A stretch of 64,000 bases of DNA from Struthio camelus. Its lineage: Eukaryota > Chordata > Aves > Struthioniformes > Struthionidae. The position numbers and the translations under genes are program-made. Where the stretch lies: positions 118,932,738 to 118,996,737 of the forward strand of contig NC_090944.1 of assembly GCF_040807025.1 (NCBI RefSeq). The letters are read 5' to 3'. Positions 37,701 through 50,400 of the stretch are shown piece by piece (positions within the stretch are counted from its first letter, which is position 1; the number at the start of each line of letters is the position of its first letter). Below the pieces are notes generated by a model. That model was given only the letters and a program-made list of their open reading frames with translations. It was not told the DNA's origin and did not search any database.

Positions 37701-40700
37701 AAGAAGAAATGGAGAGACTTCATGTATCTTTAGGAATTTGTCGACTAGTGGAAAGAAAGCTTTTAATTAATGTAATGATAAATGAAAAAAGCTCCTGTAT
37801 ACTATTGTTGGTACTTGAAAGCAGTTGTGTGGACCAGCAACTGAAGTGCAGCCTTACATGTAAAATGGATCATTTTGGTGGTTAGTTTTTATGTAATAGC
37901 AAAATACTTTAAATTGGATACTAACCTTTGGGGGAATTAATCCAATCTAGAGTTTTGAGAGGCACAGAAATTGGTGAGTGTGGGGAGGTGGCTCATATTT
38001 GTGCAAGCTGGTTTTCTACAGGTATTTTCTTCCTTTTTTTCAGATGAAGCCATCCAACAAAAGGGCGGGGGTGGGGGAGGGGACACAAGGCTTAGTGGTT
38101 TCTCACTGGTCTTGAAAATTTCAGCTCAAAGACGAGCAGACTTTCAGACTTTTTGAACTGGAGCAATTGCACTATACTGTTTGAATATACTGTTGTATGC
38201 ATACTATACTATAGTATGTCTTTTGAGATTGTGAACGAAATGCACATCTTTATATCCGTTAGAAATGCTACCAAGTCTTGCTGTCAAAGCAGGCTTTAAA
38301 TGTATGCAGCGGTTGAAGTAATAGATGGATACTCTGGGCTTTCAGGTAACTCTGTGGTAATCTTCTTTCCATTTAAGACTGTCTATTTTCATTAAAAGTA
38401 AAGCTGGCTATTTAAAAACTGAAATTGGAATCTCCACCTGAGCCATTCTACAGTATTTTCACGGAAACATGTGAATGCCTTTTTCTAGTTGTTTAGAACA
38501 TAGTAAATCAAGCATTTAGCAGCTTTCAGAGCAATGCTGGAGTGTTTTTTTAGAATTTTGTCAGCCCCAAATATTAAAGCGTGATTCCAGACTAGAAACT
38601 GTCGATTTTTGAAGGGGATGGAAAATCGAATGACAACACCTTTTTTCCCCGGCTCCTCTCTCAGATTATGAGATTCCAGCCTAAGCTTGCTTTATGTCTG
38701 TGTAATGCATCTCTATATAATGGGTTGTTTTATTTAAATGAAAGGAAAAAAATGGCCTCAGATCTGTAATTCCAGTAGCTGACAACACAGGATGCTAACT
38801 TTAAAAGCAAAAGGGGAGATGTTTGGTTGTGGGAATTACTAGGTAGAGGTGAGCTAACTGTTCTCAAACTCTGCTGCATTAAGATGAATAAATATGTCTG
38901 AGCAGTTCATGAGGGCTAAGGATACTAGCACAGAGACTTCTTGTATTCTTCACAAGCCTCTTACTTTTATTACAGACGTAAAAAGGGTCCTATTCTATTT
39001 TTGTTCAAGCTTTCCTTTTTTTTTTAAAGGAGGAGGTGTATTGCTGACAAATGAGTTACAAAGATGTCTCTGTTAGTCATACAGGCAGTCAGACGTTTTT
39101 ATAACAAAAACAGAAGTGAGGGAAGAGCCTGTATTTTGCGGATTGTATGTTTTAACCATGGTTTGAAAAGCAATCTGTTTAAAGCTCATCTGATGAGTTA
39201 CTAGTTTTAGCCTCGCTCTGTTGTGAAAAGCAGCTTAAGGCTGTTCGGCTTTTGTTAGCCAGCACTGAGCCTTGCCGCGTTGGTGTTTCAAACGCACCGT
39301 AGGTGCCTTGCAGGGAAAAGCAGCCTGCCTTTGTGCTGGTAATTTCTTTCCCTGCCTTGCCTCTTTTCCGTTCTGCGTGGAGCCAGTAAGAAGCAAATGG
39401 CTGCACCGCTGAGGAGATTGCATTTGAGATTTCTTGCTGGAGCATTAGCAGCCTGGTTACAGCCGCCACTGCGTCAGTGGCGCTCCACACCCCGGCGCCG
39501 TCAGCTGACCGGCCTCCTGCCGCACCAGTGCAGCGCGGCGCACTGCAGAGCGCGGCGGGGAAGCCCATGTTTCCCTTCCCAGCCTGTAGATTTCTCCTCT
39601 TGCAGCTGTCCTGTTGGTATGCATAATTGATAATCACAGCTGGAGGGTAGATCGGTTGTGGAGAGATGGACAGTCAGCCGAGCAGTTGGAAGGATAAGGG
39701 TATTTGTTCTTTCTTTCACCTTTTTCCTCCCCTCCTCTTTTAAGCTAAAGATGCTGCGGTTTGTTTTTAGCAAATGGTACTTGTGTGTTTGATTGTGGAA
39801 TGTCTCTAAAGATGTAAGATCTGCTTGTACTGTGTGGGAAAAATTGTGAAAGCTGTAGGTTAAAATGGGTAAACATGAGCAATGCAGAAGAGTAAATTAT
39901 TTATACAGGTAAAATAGCTTGCCTGACAGTCTGCAGATCCTTTTTCAGTCCTACAGAGCATATTAAACAACATGTTTTGGTGCACAAATATTAGGGTAAT
40001 CTGAATTTAGTTGATATATTTCTTTAAAATACCTAAATTATTAATAATTTAATAACATTAATCATTAACTTTAAAAATAATTTAGTGTCTGCCTTTCACA
40101 TTGCTTAGTAATTTTATGAGGAGAAGAAATTGGAAAGAAATTGGATGCAGAATACATCAGACAGTATGTTTTTCCTTTTCTACCCTTAAAAATGTTTTTT
40201 GCCTAGGATTTTTCATAATTCTGTTTGGATGGTAGATAAAACCGTGTCTAACTTCCAGAATTTTCAGGCATAATAGAAAATTGTTCTAGGTAAATAAGTA
40301 GCTAGCCTTAAATTAGTGTGGCTCTGACCTTTGTCCCTGAAACCACCAATGGGAGATCACCGTTTTAAATCTCTGTGGATCATTATTAGTACTCAGTGTG
40401 TAAGAGTTTAAGCCTTATTTGAATACATAATCTTCCAACTTTATAGACAAGACAAGCTTTAAAAAATTTTAATCATCTTGGGTTACTTAAATGACTTCTT
40501 AAAGGGATCCTGTCACACTTGGTACTCACACTTCTGAAGCTTTCCTCCTTTTTATAACTGTTGTTTCAAATTTATATTTTTTTTCCTTTTGGACAAAATT
40601 GGGGGTTGTCTAGAATCCGTAGTCCTGTAAAATCCGTAAAGAACCTGTATATGTAGCAAAAAAGTGTTAGACTGGAAAAAACTGTTCAGAAGACAAATTT

Positions 40701-43700
40701 TCAAGTTCTAAGCCTTCATTACAGAGCTATAAAATATTAGGAAAAATTCTCCTGTAGTGTTTAGTAATTATTCTTAATGTGTAACTGTTTTCTGTGTTCA
40801 GCACTCCATATGTCAGGCCCAATTCATGAGTTTAAAAAAAAAAAAGGGGGGGGGAAGGGGTGGAAGATTTTTGTAAAAATCAAAAGGCAAGTTATCTGCG
40901 GGTGTTCAGGCCCCCTTTTCAGATTTTCTTTTGAAACCCCATGAGCAGGATTAGCGGTGGTCTGTCCCTCCCCACAACAAAAAGCAGGCATTGTCTAGCC
41001 TAAAATTTGAGGCCCTGAGGATAATGGAGTCTCCCTTGGACTAAAATTAATGAATTGCCTATCATGAGCATGCCTGTACTGCACAGGAGGGCAGTTACGG
41101 GCATACCTGGATCAGTGCAATCCGTGCTGTTGTGGCTACATGGAGGAGAGCGGTGCTGTGTGGAGATGGCAGCGTAGGACCTAAAGGAGTACAGGTGTGG
41201 CGGTCTGAGCCCAGGGCTGTACTGCTGTGACTTTCTGGGGTTTCCAGCACTAGCTTGGAGGCCAGTAAGTTGGGTTCTGCAAACCTGGGTTCTTTGCAAA
41301 CATAGACATGACTGGCATGTAATGGCAATGGTATCAAATGAGCAGCCTGTCCTATGCACGTATTTTTTTACTGGTATAACTAGCAGTGGTTTAAATTCCT
41401 CTTCCTCCAGCCCCCTGTTCTCATATAGTTGAGCAGAAAAAGCTATTTTAGTACCTGTTTTTCCCTTCTCCCTCCAAGGAAGTCCCCAGCTGTCTTGAGG
41501 TTTAATTGTAATATAACTTTGTAGAGATGGGGCCTAGAAAAAAATGAAGCAGAGCAAGCAAAAAGTGCTCTGAGGAAGCAGAACGGTATGGTTCCTCTCC
41601 TTTTGCAACTCTGCTTGGACAGTCATGTTCTTGCAGCCTGTTCTAGTGTGGTTTCTGATAGCATTTGGTTATAAAGAGATGAAGAAGCCCTATTTCATGT
41701 GTTCCTCCTCTGTTGTATCACGCTCAGGGGACCTGGAAAATGATGGATAAAGTTCAGGGACTGATTACACTACTCATCTTGCCCCAAAATAAATATAGAA
41801 GCAAATATTACAACATAATTCTGTGTCTCTTTCCTTGCTCAAAAATTAACTTAAAATTTTTAGGATTAAATCTAAAACTAGATAAGAGCCAAAAGTATGG
41901 TTTATAGTTAGATTTTCCTGCTAGAAGCAGTACTTTCTAATTAAAGTCATTCTGAACTTAGCTTTGGTCTGCACGTTTCTTCTGCCATAGCCATCCTTGT
42001 TGAGGAAAGCGATACAGTAGAAGTGGCAAAAGCCCCTACATGTGGTATCAGTCAGCTAGGTAAGCAGAATGAAATACACTTACCCTGCAGATGGCATGAC
42101 CTGCGTTTATAGCACGTTCTGTAGTGTTGAAGCAGTACGTAGTCAGGCCCCCATGGAGTAGCTGATAACGGATGATCTAAAATTGATTTCCTCCCTCCCA
42201 GTTATTTCTACGAATTATCAGATTTGACTTCTGTTTTTATGGCTGAATAATGGTAATGGTAGCATGAACGCCACGTCTCTATTCCAAGGCTACACAGTAC
42301 TGGGTTTTTTTGGAATAATGCACTGAAAACAACTCTGAATTCTGTTTCAGATTAGTAAAATGGTGGAAAAAGTTGCACAGGTTTCTGTAGTCATTGTTTT
42401 AAAAAAAAACTTTATTGTAAGTAATCAACTTCAGAATGGTTTCCTCAGCTCATGTATTTATGTGTGCATACATGTGTACGTGTATATGCATAAGTAGAAA
42501 TGAGACAGAAATACTGCATTGGCTCGCTGCTAATAGTATTTGCTTTCTACTTTTTTTTGGACAGCCTGGTAGTGGTGGACTTCACTTTCTTTCTAGCATG
42601 TATTTTGTGCAATCTGCATCATTTTTTATCACTGGGCGTTTGGGGTGGATGTGCCAAGACTGAAATATGTGTGATTCAGCTTTATTTTCCGGGCTTTGGG
42701 GTATAGTCAGAGAAGCCTACCAGTCCCACTGGACCCGCTGCTGCTTTGCAACCCCTATCCCTAGGACAGGGAAGCCTCGGTTGGTTGAAGTCAGCTCCGC
42801 ATACTTTGTATCATGCGCAGTGGTGACATAATCATGCCGTTTTACCAGCCTAGGATTATTTTGTTTTTACTGACTTGCGATCAAGGACTAAACCAGCTTC
42901 CAACACACCCGATCAGGGCAAACTGACTCAGGAATTTTATGGCCCAGGCTGTACTTGCTCCTCCTCCTGTTTGCTATGTCAAGCCGTACTTTAAAAAAAA
43001 GTCACACTGTCATTATGATGTGGAAGTCCCAAAAACATTAAAACCAAGTCTACTAATGCTGTTTGTGCTTGGAAGACTAATCACTTGATGGGACTCGCTT
43101 AAAACCTTCTCTGTAGGATGACTGGAATTGCATTGAAATGAGACTCCTTGGGGTGTATAGGTAAATCTTGGCAGGACTATAAGATCAAGGAGGTACTTTG
43201 AGGTTACCTGGATATAACACAGCTCAGTAGGACCGCCTGGTGGTTGGAAGGCGATTCTCAGTGAGCGTTCGTGCGGCTCCATGGCCAGCGTTTCAGTTCT
43301 GTCTCGTCGTCTTTCTCCGATTAAACTCGGAACGAAGCTAAAGTGAAGGCTTTCCTTTCAGGACCGTTTCTTTTCTGGTAGTCCTCGAAATTAATCACCA
43401 TTTTTTCGTGGTACCTGCAGGTTTGAATCTGAGCTCTGAGACCCACGTGCTCTGCAGACTCTTGTAAAGCCATTGGGGGAAAGAAGGGTGCGGGGCTGGC
43501 TCCTTCCCGCTGCTCCCCGGTGGGTTCTTGGTGGGGCTGCCCCTGTGCTTTGGTCTTCTCCAGCTGGTGTGGGCCCACACCTGGCTTGACCACGCTTTGA
43601 TAGTGAGACTGCGGTTTTTTTGTTCTTACCTGCTAGATTCTCCACATACAAGATCAGTGGAAATGCTAACGATCACTGTCACGTGTAAATATGAAGTTTA

Positions 43701-44407
43701 GTTAATAAGCTTAACTGGAAAATGCCTCTGTAAAAAGAAATTAATAGCAATTTAACCTCTACTTGGTAGTAATACCTTAATAGCCATGGTGACAGTGGAT
43801 ATTCTGCACCGCAGGTACCTTTGAAAGCCACTCATTTATGATACTTTGTACAACACAGGGCGTTCTGAACTGGTTCCAGAAAAGGCATTTCTTTGTGCTT
43901 CTAAATTACGTTTACTGTTATTTGAATGAAGAATATAAAGAATTTTTGCTTACCTTTTGGGTTGGAGGACGGTTCATGGAAACGGTTGTAGTTCAGACAA
44001 TGTTTGTAAATCATAAGCTGTTACTGTTGTTTTCATCTTCCTTCTCTTTTCATGTAAACGCAGTCTTTATTTGGTGCCGAAATCCTCCTCCTGGTTTGTT
44101 TTTCAAATCCTAGATACAGAGTAGCTGTTAGCGCCATTCATTTGTAAGCGCGAATCTCTTCCACTCCGGGGCTGCATTCCAAGGACCCGCTGGGGAAGCG
44201 GCTATTGGCTGGGGGCCGCAAGCCGCCGGCTCCCTGCGAGGTGTCCCGCGCGCTGCGCTCGCTCGCAGCCAGCCGAGCCCAGGCAGTTGCGTAGGTTCCC
44301 TGACCTTTGAATGCCCTAGCAGGAAGTGAAAAGGCTCTAGCTAGTCAGCTGTACAAGAGCTGGGTGCATGCAAGCAAACTCAAGATGGATGCCAAAATTG
44401 GTTAGTG

Positions 44408-44438
<31 letters not shown>

Positions 44439-47400
44439 GTCTGTCTGTCTTTTTATTTTACTTACTGCATATGAATTTAGACCTCTAGTAAATCTCGAGG
44501 CTTTTCATTTCCCTTTCCAAAAAAGAGAGGGTTGTTTGATTCAAAATATTTTTAAAAGACTTTCAGGTTAAATATATTTAAGCACTTCTTTTTTTGTCAC
44601 GCAAAACAATATGAAATTGCTCAGCTTTAAGTTAAATGGCTGTGAGAGAAAGAAGAGACTTCAGAAAATACAGTGAAGATTCAACCTCCTATCACGGCAC
44701 TTGCTTTAAAAGCAAAATGTAATTGGATGAGTTCTGCATGTAAGGCACGGATGCTAGCAGTACTATTTTTAGATATGCCAAGCGGCAGTTCGTGCTTACC
44801 AAATGTAGGCAGCTGTTCTTGCTTTAGAATAGGCCTGGAATACTTACATTAAATGCATGAGATTATAGTGTATAAAATTAAGACATTTTCCATGAGGAAA
44901 GATACTGCTTTGTGGTGCTGGTCTTGAGAACAGGTTGGGTGGGAGGTTTTGTGTGTGTGTGTGCGCGCAACTTTCTTGGTTTGGGGAGTTTTTTTGTTTG
45001 GTCGGTTTTGTTTGTTGTTTTAATTTGCTGTGAATATGTTGTGTTCAAGTTACAGCCAGAAAGCTGCTTCTAGTAATGTGTGGTTTTTTTTTTTTTTTTA
45101 AACCGTAAGTTTACTTCAGACAGAAACGTAAGCACCTGTTTCTGATCAACTGGAGAATGTAAATCCATTTCCAATTTTACTCTCCTGGAATAAGAACTAC
45201 AAATCAGTTTTTCAGGTGACTTTTACAACACTGAATTTGTCTTTGAAGAGTTTACAATGAAACAAGATATATGTGTAGCTACGTGAGGTTTATTTGGTAG
45301 TTGACCAAAGGGAGTAGAGACAAAGTGAGGAAAAAATGCTTATGTGCAGCTTAACTTTGGTCTGAGAGATCCTAGCTTAGTGACTTCAGCGGTTGATTCC
45401 TGAGAACAAAAGACTTGAAGATGGGTTACTTTTTGGCACTAGTCGTATACTTTAATTTCAGAAACTTGCTTTTGTATCTCATTTTGGAAACTGTCGTACA
45501 ACTGAATTTTTGTCTTTACGTGTCTTATAAGTAAGTTCATGTACGGCGTGTTACCACTTGCAATAAGTGATTTTCCTATGAAGTGGTGAGAACCCACTAT
45601 CAGTGCAGACAATTTAAAACTGTGTGAAAGAGGAGGGAGCATCTCATTAAAAGAGGTAATGCTGTCTGCAAAAGGAGAGGAGTAGGGCAATTCTTAGTGT
45701 CACATGATGTGGAAGCATCACCCAAATCTTAACATACAGCTGCTCAAATTACAATGTTTCAAATAAGTGTAAATTAAGTACCTGAAGCAAATAGAAATAA
45801 ATGAGATTTTTTGAAAAATTTTTACAAGATCTAGGAGCAAAAGATCTGCCAACTTTTTTGGTAAGATCATTTTTGCAGATTGCACCTAGGTATTATGGAT
45901 ACTCAAGCTCAACTCGAGTAGGAGTCTTCAGTTCATAGTCATTTATAGGTCAAGCCTGCAGGCTTCGCCATAACCACCTTTTTTACACATTGAACTTGCT
46001 AACATAATTTGTTACCAAGAAACTTTTGTAGTCTAAAGCAAAGCCAAAGAAACCAAAGAAAACGTCCTTCAATTTGGGGTTATGGGTCATAGCAAAGGAG
46101 TTGTACTATAATTTGGTTACTTTCATTTGTTGTTGTTGTTGTTTTTTTTTTTTTATTTTAAATAAACTCTAAAGAGTGGTACTTGCTTTGGCTTAGAACT
46201 TCATTTGTTTGCCAGGGAAAATAGAAACGCAGCTTCAGTGTAACGTGAAGAGACCCAGTGCAGTAACAGGTCAGCAGAGCGCATGGAAACTCTTGGGAGT
46301 GGATAGGTTGGGCTGCAATTTGACAAGTGCTTTAAATCACTGCTGTTCTGAGAGTAGTGGTGTCACCTCCTCTAGTTGGCTACTCTTCCTCTCACCCCTC
46401 GTGTTTGTGGAGTCCCATGGTGAACTACATCAGGAATCTGATCTGCCTGACTGCGTGGGCTTGCTTTATTTTATTTTATTTTATTTGCTGCATTACTAGT
46501 CACCTGAATACAAGAACCAGGGAAGGGAACAGGATTGAGCGGTGGTGGAAGGGTGAGATTCTTTCAACAGCAGTTTTGGTTTATAATAATGAAGGTATTC
46601 GTGAATCTGTAACCTGTGGAGTTTGTGTAGAGTCTGTGAAAACTTCTACTTGAAACTCTGATTAACACAAAATATTTTATTCAAGTATTTATGAAAGTGG
46701 CCTCTTTAGGTTTAAGACCAGAGTGCTCATCTCTCCAGTGCTTGCTCTTCAGTTCAATTTCTCTACTGAAATAACTAGAAAAAGACTTCAGCTTCTGAAA
46801 CACTGTGAAATTGCGTCATAGCACCAGTGGCATTTTCATGTTATACCTCTACAAAAGAATTATGCAGATTTGCTTTGCAATGGCTAGTAAGTTTTTAACG
46901 GTGTGTTCACATTTCTGTCTTGTAATACTCAAATGTTATTTTCAGAATAAGAATCTGCTCTGAATTGTGATATGCTATTTTACAGTTAATTTCTGTGATA
47001 TCAAGGATGAGATAGGCTTACTGAGCTTTTGCAATTTTTGTGACTTAGTTTTTCTGTGATGCGTCTTGAGTGCTGTATCTAATAGCTCTTACACTATCGC
47101 TAATACTAAGTAGGTTTGATGTGGAAAAGGAAATTATTTTTGTGAAAATGAAATCAACCGTGGAAGTAGAAAATATTACAGAGGGAATTTTATTGAATAT
47201 CTCACAATGAAGTGTAAAACTGAACTAGACTAGGTGCCCCTGCACTGTTATGTACTCAGCAGTGGAGAACGATGCTTGGCAGGTATTGTGAATCCAAAAA
47301 GGTAATCGACCTGATGCAACAGCACTTGAAAAAGATGAAACTGCAATGGGCATACTAAGCTGTTGCCTGTGACTTGTGCAAGGGTATGCTTTACTCTACA

Positions 47401-50400
47401 GAATGATGCTTAAAATAGCATCATACTATGTCCTTGCTTGTATCTTGATGAATATCACTTCGAAGGAAATAAGCTTTTTTGTTTGTTTGTTTTTTACAAA
47501 TGAAGTATTTGTGTATTGTAGTGCTGCAGATTTAAGCTAAACTGAAAATTCAGTGAGATGATTCCCTCTTGGTGGCCCATCATCCCTAATCAGTTTTATA
47601 TACACCCATGGGAATGCTTTCAGTCAAAAACAAAACAAACTGTTAATGACACTCGGCCTCCATTGGACCTGCAAAGGTGTGACGGTTTAGGGAACAGTTG
47701 GCGTTAGTGTTGTATGCCCTATAAAGGGAAACAAAAATCAATCTCTTCAGTGAATAACCTCTGCAAAACCCACAAGAATTAAATGAGGTGAAGCACAAAG
47801 CAGAGTGGAAAAGAGTAGCTGAAGAGATGAATTTTGATGTTGCTTTAGGGTATTCTTAAATTTTAGCAATTTCATTTGAGGTAATCCTAGTAATAATGCT
47901 AAAAATCTGATGCAAATGCAAAATCAGTGCTAAAATAGCTTATTTTTAGTTGTAATTTCAGCTGTGGTTTGACAATTGCAGTCTTGAATTCTAATCTTAA
48001 AAGTCTCAGCAGTCCAGTGAATCACATTTACTGTCATCTTATGGATGCGAGAGGTATCTTGTTCTAATTTCTTACCTTTTTAACTTTTAGTTGTTGACCT
48101 CCTTTACTGGCGAGACATTAAGAAGACAGGAGTGGTGTTCGGTGCCAGCTTGTTCCTGCTGCTTTCATTGACAGTGTTCAGCATCGTGAGTGTGACAGCT
48201 TACATTGCCTTGGCCCTGCTGTCTGTGACGATCAGCTTTAGGATATACAAGGGAGTTATCCAGGCAATCCAAAAGTCCGATGAAGGCCATCCATTTAGGT
48301 GAGGTTATTCTTTTAATAAAAAAGTGTTTTGTTTGGGGCATAGCACTATCGATCCTATTAAAAGCATTTGATGACGTATGCCATAATGTTGTACAGTAAT
48401 GTAAACATCCTCTGTACTGAAAAGTCTTTTATCCAGACTATGACTACTTCCCCTTCCACCCCCTTCGTTTTTCCTCTGTAGGCATACAAAATGGTAAGGA
48501 AAATGCGTTGAGGACTTGGTACAAGGGATTTCCCTTGGAAAGCAAAGTAATGTCAGGTTGCATAAAAACCTTATGTGCTCCAATGTAATGGAATAATATG
48601 CACGTTTTAAAATGATATAGCTTTCAAAATGTGAACCAGTGACAGATGGTTTACAAATCTGAAGAACAACCCAAGGGAGAAGCTGCGCTAAAATTTTTTT
48701 TTTTATTTAGGAAAAATGAGAATAAATATAGCAGAGGATGCTTTAAGCATGTGCAAAAAGATTCCTTTTTGAAATGTTTTAAAGAATCTTCTTAACATTT
48801 ACTTTTGGATGTATAAGAGCACAGCCGTGTTCCTCATGTGTAAAGCTGCCCTGTAATCGGCTGTTTAGATTTGGAATTCCGGTTCATTGCAGCCTGCCCA
48901 AATAACAAATCCAGAAACTTGGTCTTTGAAGAAAATTAAAGGGTTGAATTACTGATGAATTAGTTTAGGTTCTCAACGAGATGAAGCTGTTTGTTTTAAG
49001 AGATAAGCTAAGTCCTTAGGGCATACCACGTATGCGTTACCCATATTCCCACATTGCAGGGAATCTCTGATATACACACTTTTTCCTGTGTAGAGTATGG
49101 TAGTACCTGTTATTGTAGAGTTGCATTTTAAGAGAAATAAAAACATAGTAATGTGTGAGAGTAATTACTAAGAGTGCGTGTTTCCTATTTCAATACCAGC
49201 TCTGTCCCACGCTATCCATACTTGCTTCTCTCCTTTTTTAATGAGTGATGTGATTCAGTCTCTATTTCCCTTGCACCTCTCAAACTTCTACTTTCCCCCA
49301 CTATTTCCAGCTGTTTCAGTAATTTGGTGGTGTTGCCAATTATTCTCATTCTCTTCTCATCGTCAATAAGTCAAAGGTTTTCTCAGGTTTACCTCTATTC
49401 CTCCCTGACCGTATGTAGTGGCTCTTGTACCCGGCAGAAGCCAACCTCAACCTAAAACACAGGTGCAGGACAAAACTCTGGCAAAAGGGAGTATTTGCTT
49501 TCAAGTTTTTGTTCTGGTATAAAAATATATCTGAACAATTGGCAGGAAGGTTCACTATAGCAGTGTTAAACTTCTGCCTTTTGTAAACTCAGTTCCTATT
49601 TTTCACTCTCAAGGCGTTTTGTGGCACTCCTTTGTTTCTTATTAGGATGAAGCATTCCCCCTTGAAATCTTGTTTGTTTTATCCACCCAGTAGTCCTCTT
49701 TAGTAGCCAAACAGCATTCCCGAGTTGACCAGTAAGTTCTTTCTTAGGAAGAACAACCAGAACTTGCTCTACCCGTGCTTTTTTTATTTCTAAGAATACT
49801 GATATTCCTGAGAAACTTCCAGACATCCTTGTCCAACATACCTGCTTGTTTACCTTTCATATGTGTAGCTTCAGCTGCAAGAAGGATGTTTAGACGTGAA
49901 TTCAGTTTGACAGTGAAGAGCGCATCCATGTGATCAATTTACTTTTTGGTTCAGATAGTGAGTATCTGGCTGATGAGCTAAGAGGGGTGTGTGGGTTCAA
50001 GCTAAGTGTGGATAGCAGAACACAGCTATGCAGCCTTGAAATGGCTGCCCTATGTAGTTGCCATTTAAAGTATTTGAATTTGTTCTGGGACTTACTGCAA
50101 CATCGTATTTAGCTTTCCCTTAAAGGATATAGGCAGGAGTCTCCACTATGCATTTTTCTGTCTGAAAGAACAGCAACCTTGTAGGACGTCTTTCATTTTT
50201 CTGAGAAATATAGAATAGTCTGGTAGAATATTAGACTGTCTTAAGGGCTTTCTTTTTTCTAATACAGTAGCAAAAACCAGAGAGTGATTCGTTTTCTCTT
50301 TTTCATTTTATTACTTTTTTTTTTTTTTAAACAAACGTTAACCTTATTACTGTAACGGATGCCAGCACGTGCTGAGGAGTAGTAAGAGACTTGCATAGGC

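Larger units (their letters stand above)
33642..39300 (+). other. RTN4: RTN4 intron 3, first part
   Basis: Intron sequence between exon 3 and the Nogo-C promoter. It holds a (TC)n microsatellite at 33714-33732, T runs at about 34322-34338 and 36381-36401, a C16 run at 36602-36617 and a GGCCCA triplet repeat at about 35492-35511. No supported exon. Confidence 0.8.
44401..48090 (+). other. RTN4: RTN4 intron before the RHD exons
   Basis: Intron sequence with a GT/GC repeat at about 44951-44969, a T run at 45087-45100 and a (TTTTA)n repeat at 46464-46486. No supported exon. Ends at TTTTAACTTTTAG before 48091. Confidence 0.8.

Noticed and set aside
39179-39637. Minus-strand 152-codon ORF over the Nogo-C promoter
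   Set aside because: Antisense ORF in a GC-rich promoter block with no splice signals or domain; the + strand WKDK exon explains the region better.
44941-44969. GT/GC alternating tract as a possible Z-DNA regulatory element
   Set aside because: Short alternating purine-pyrimidine repeats are common and nothing else nearby supports a role.
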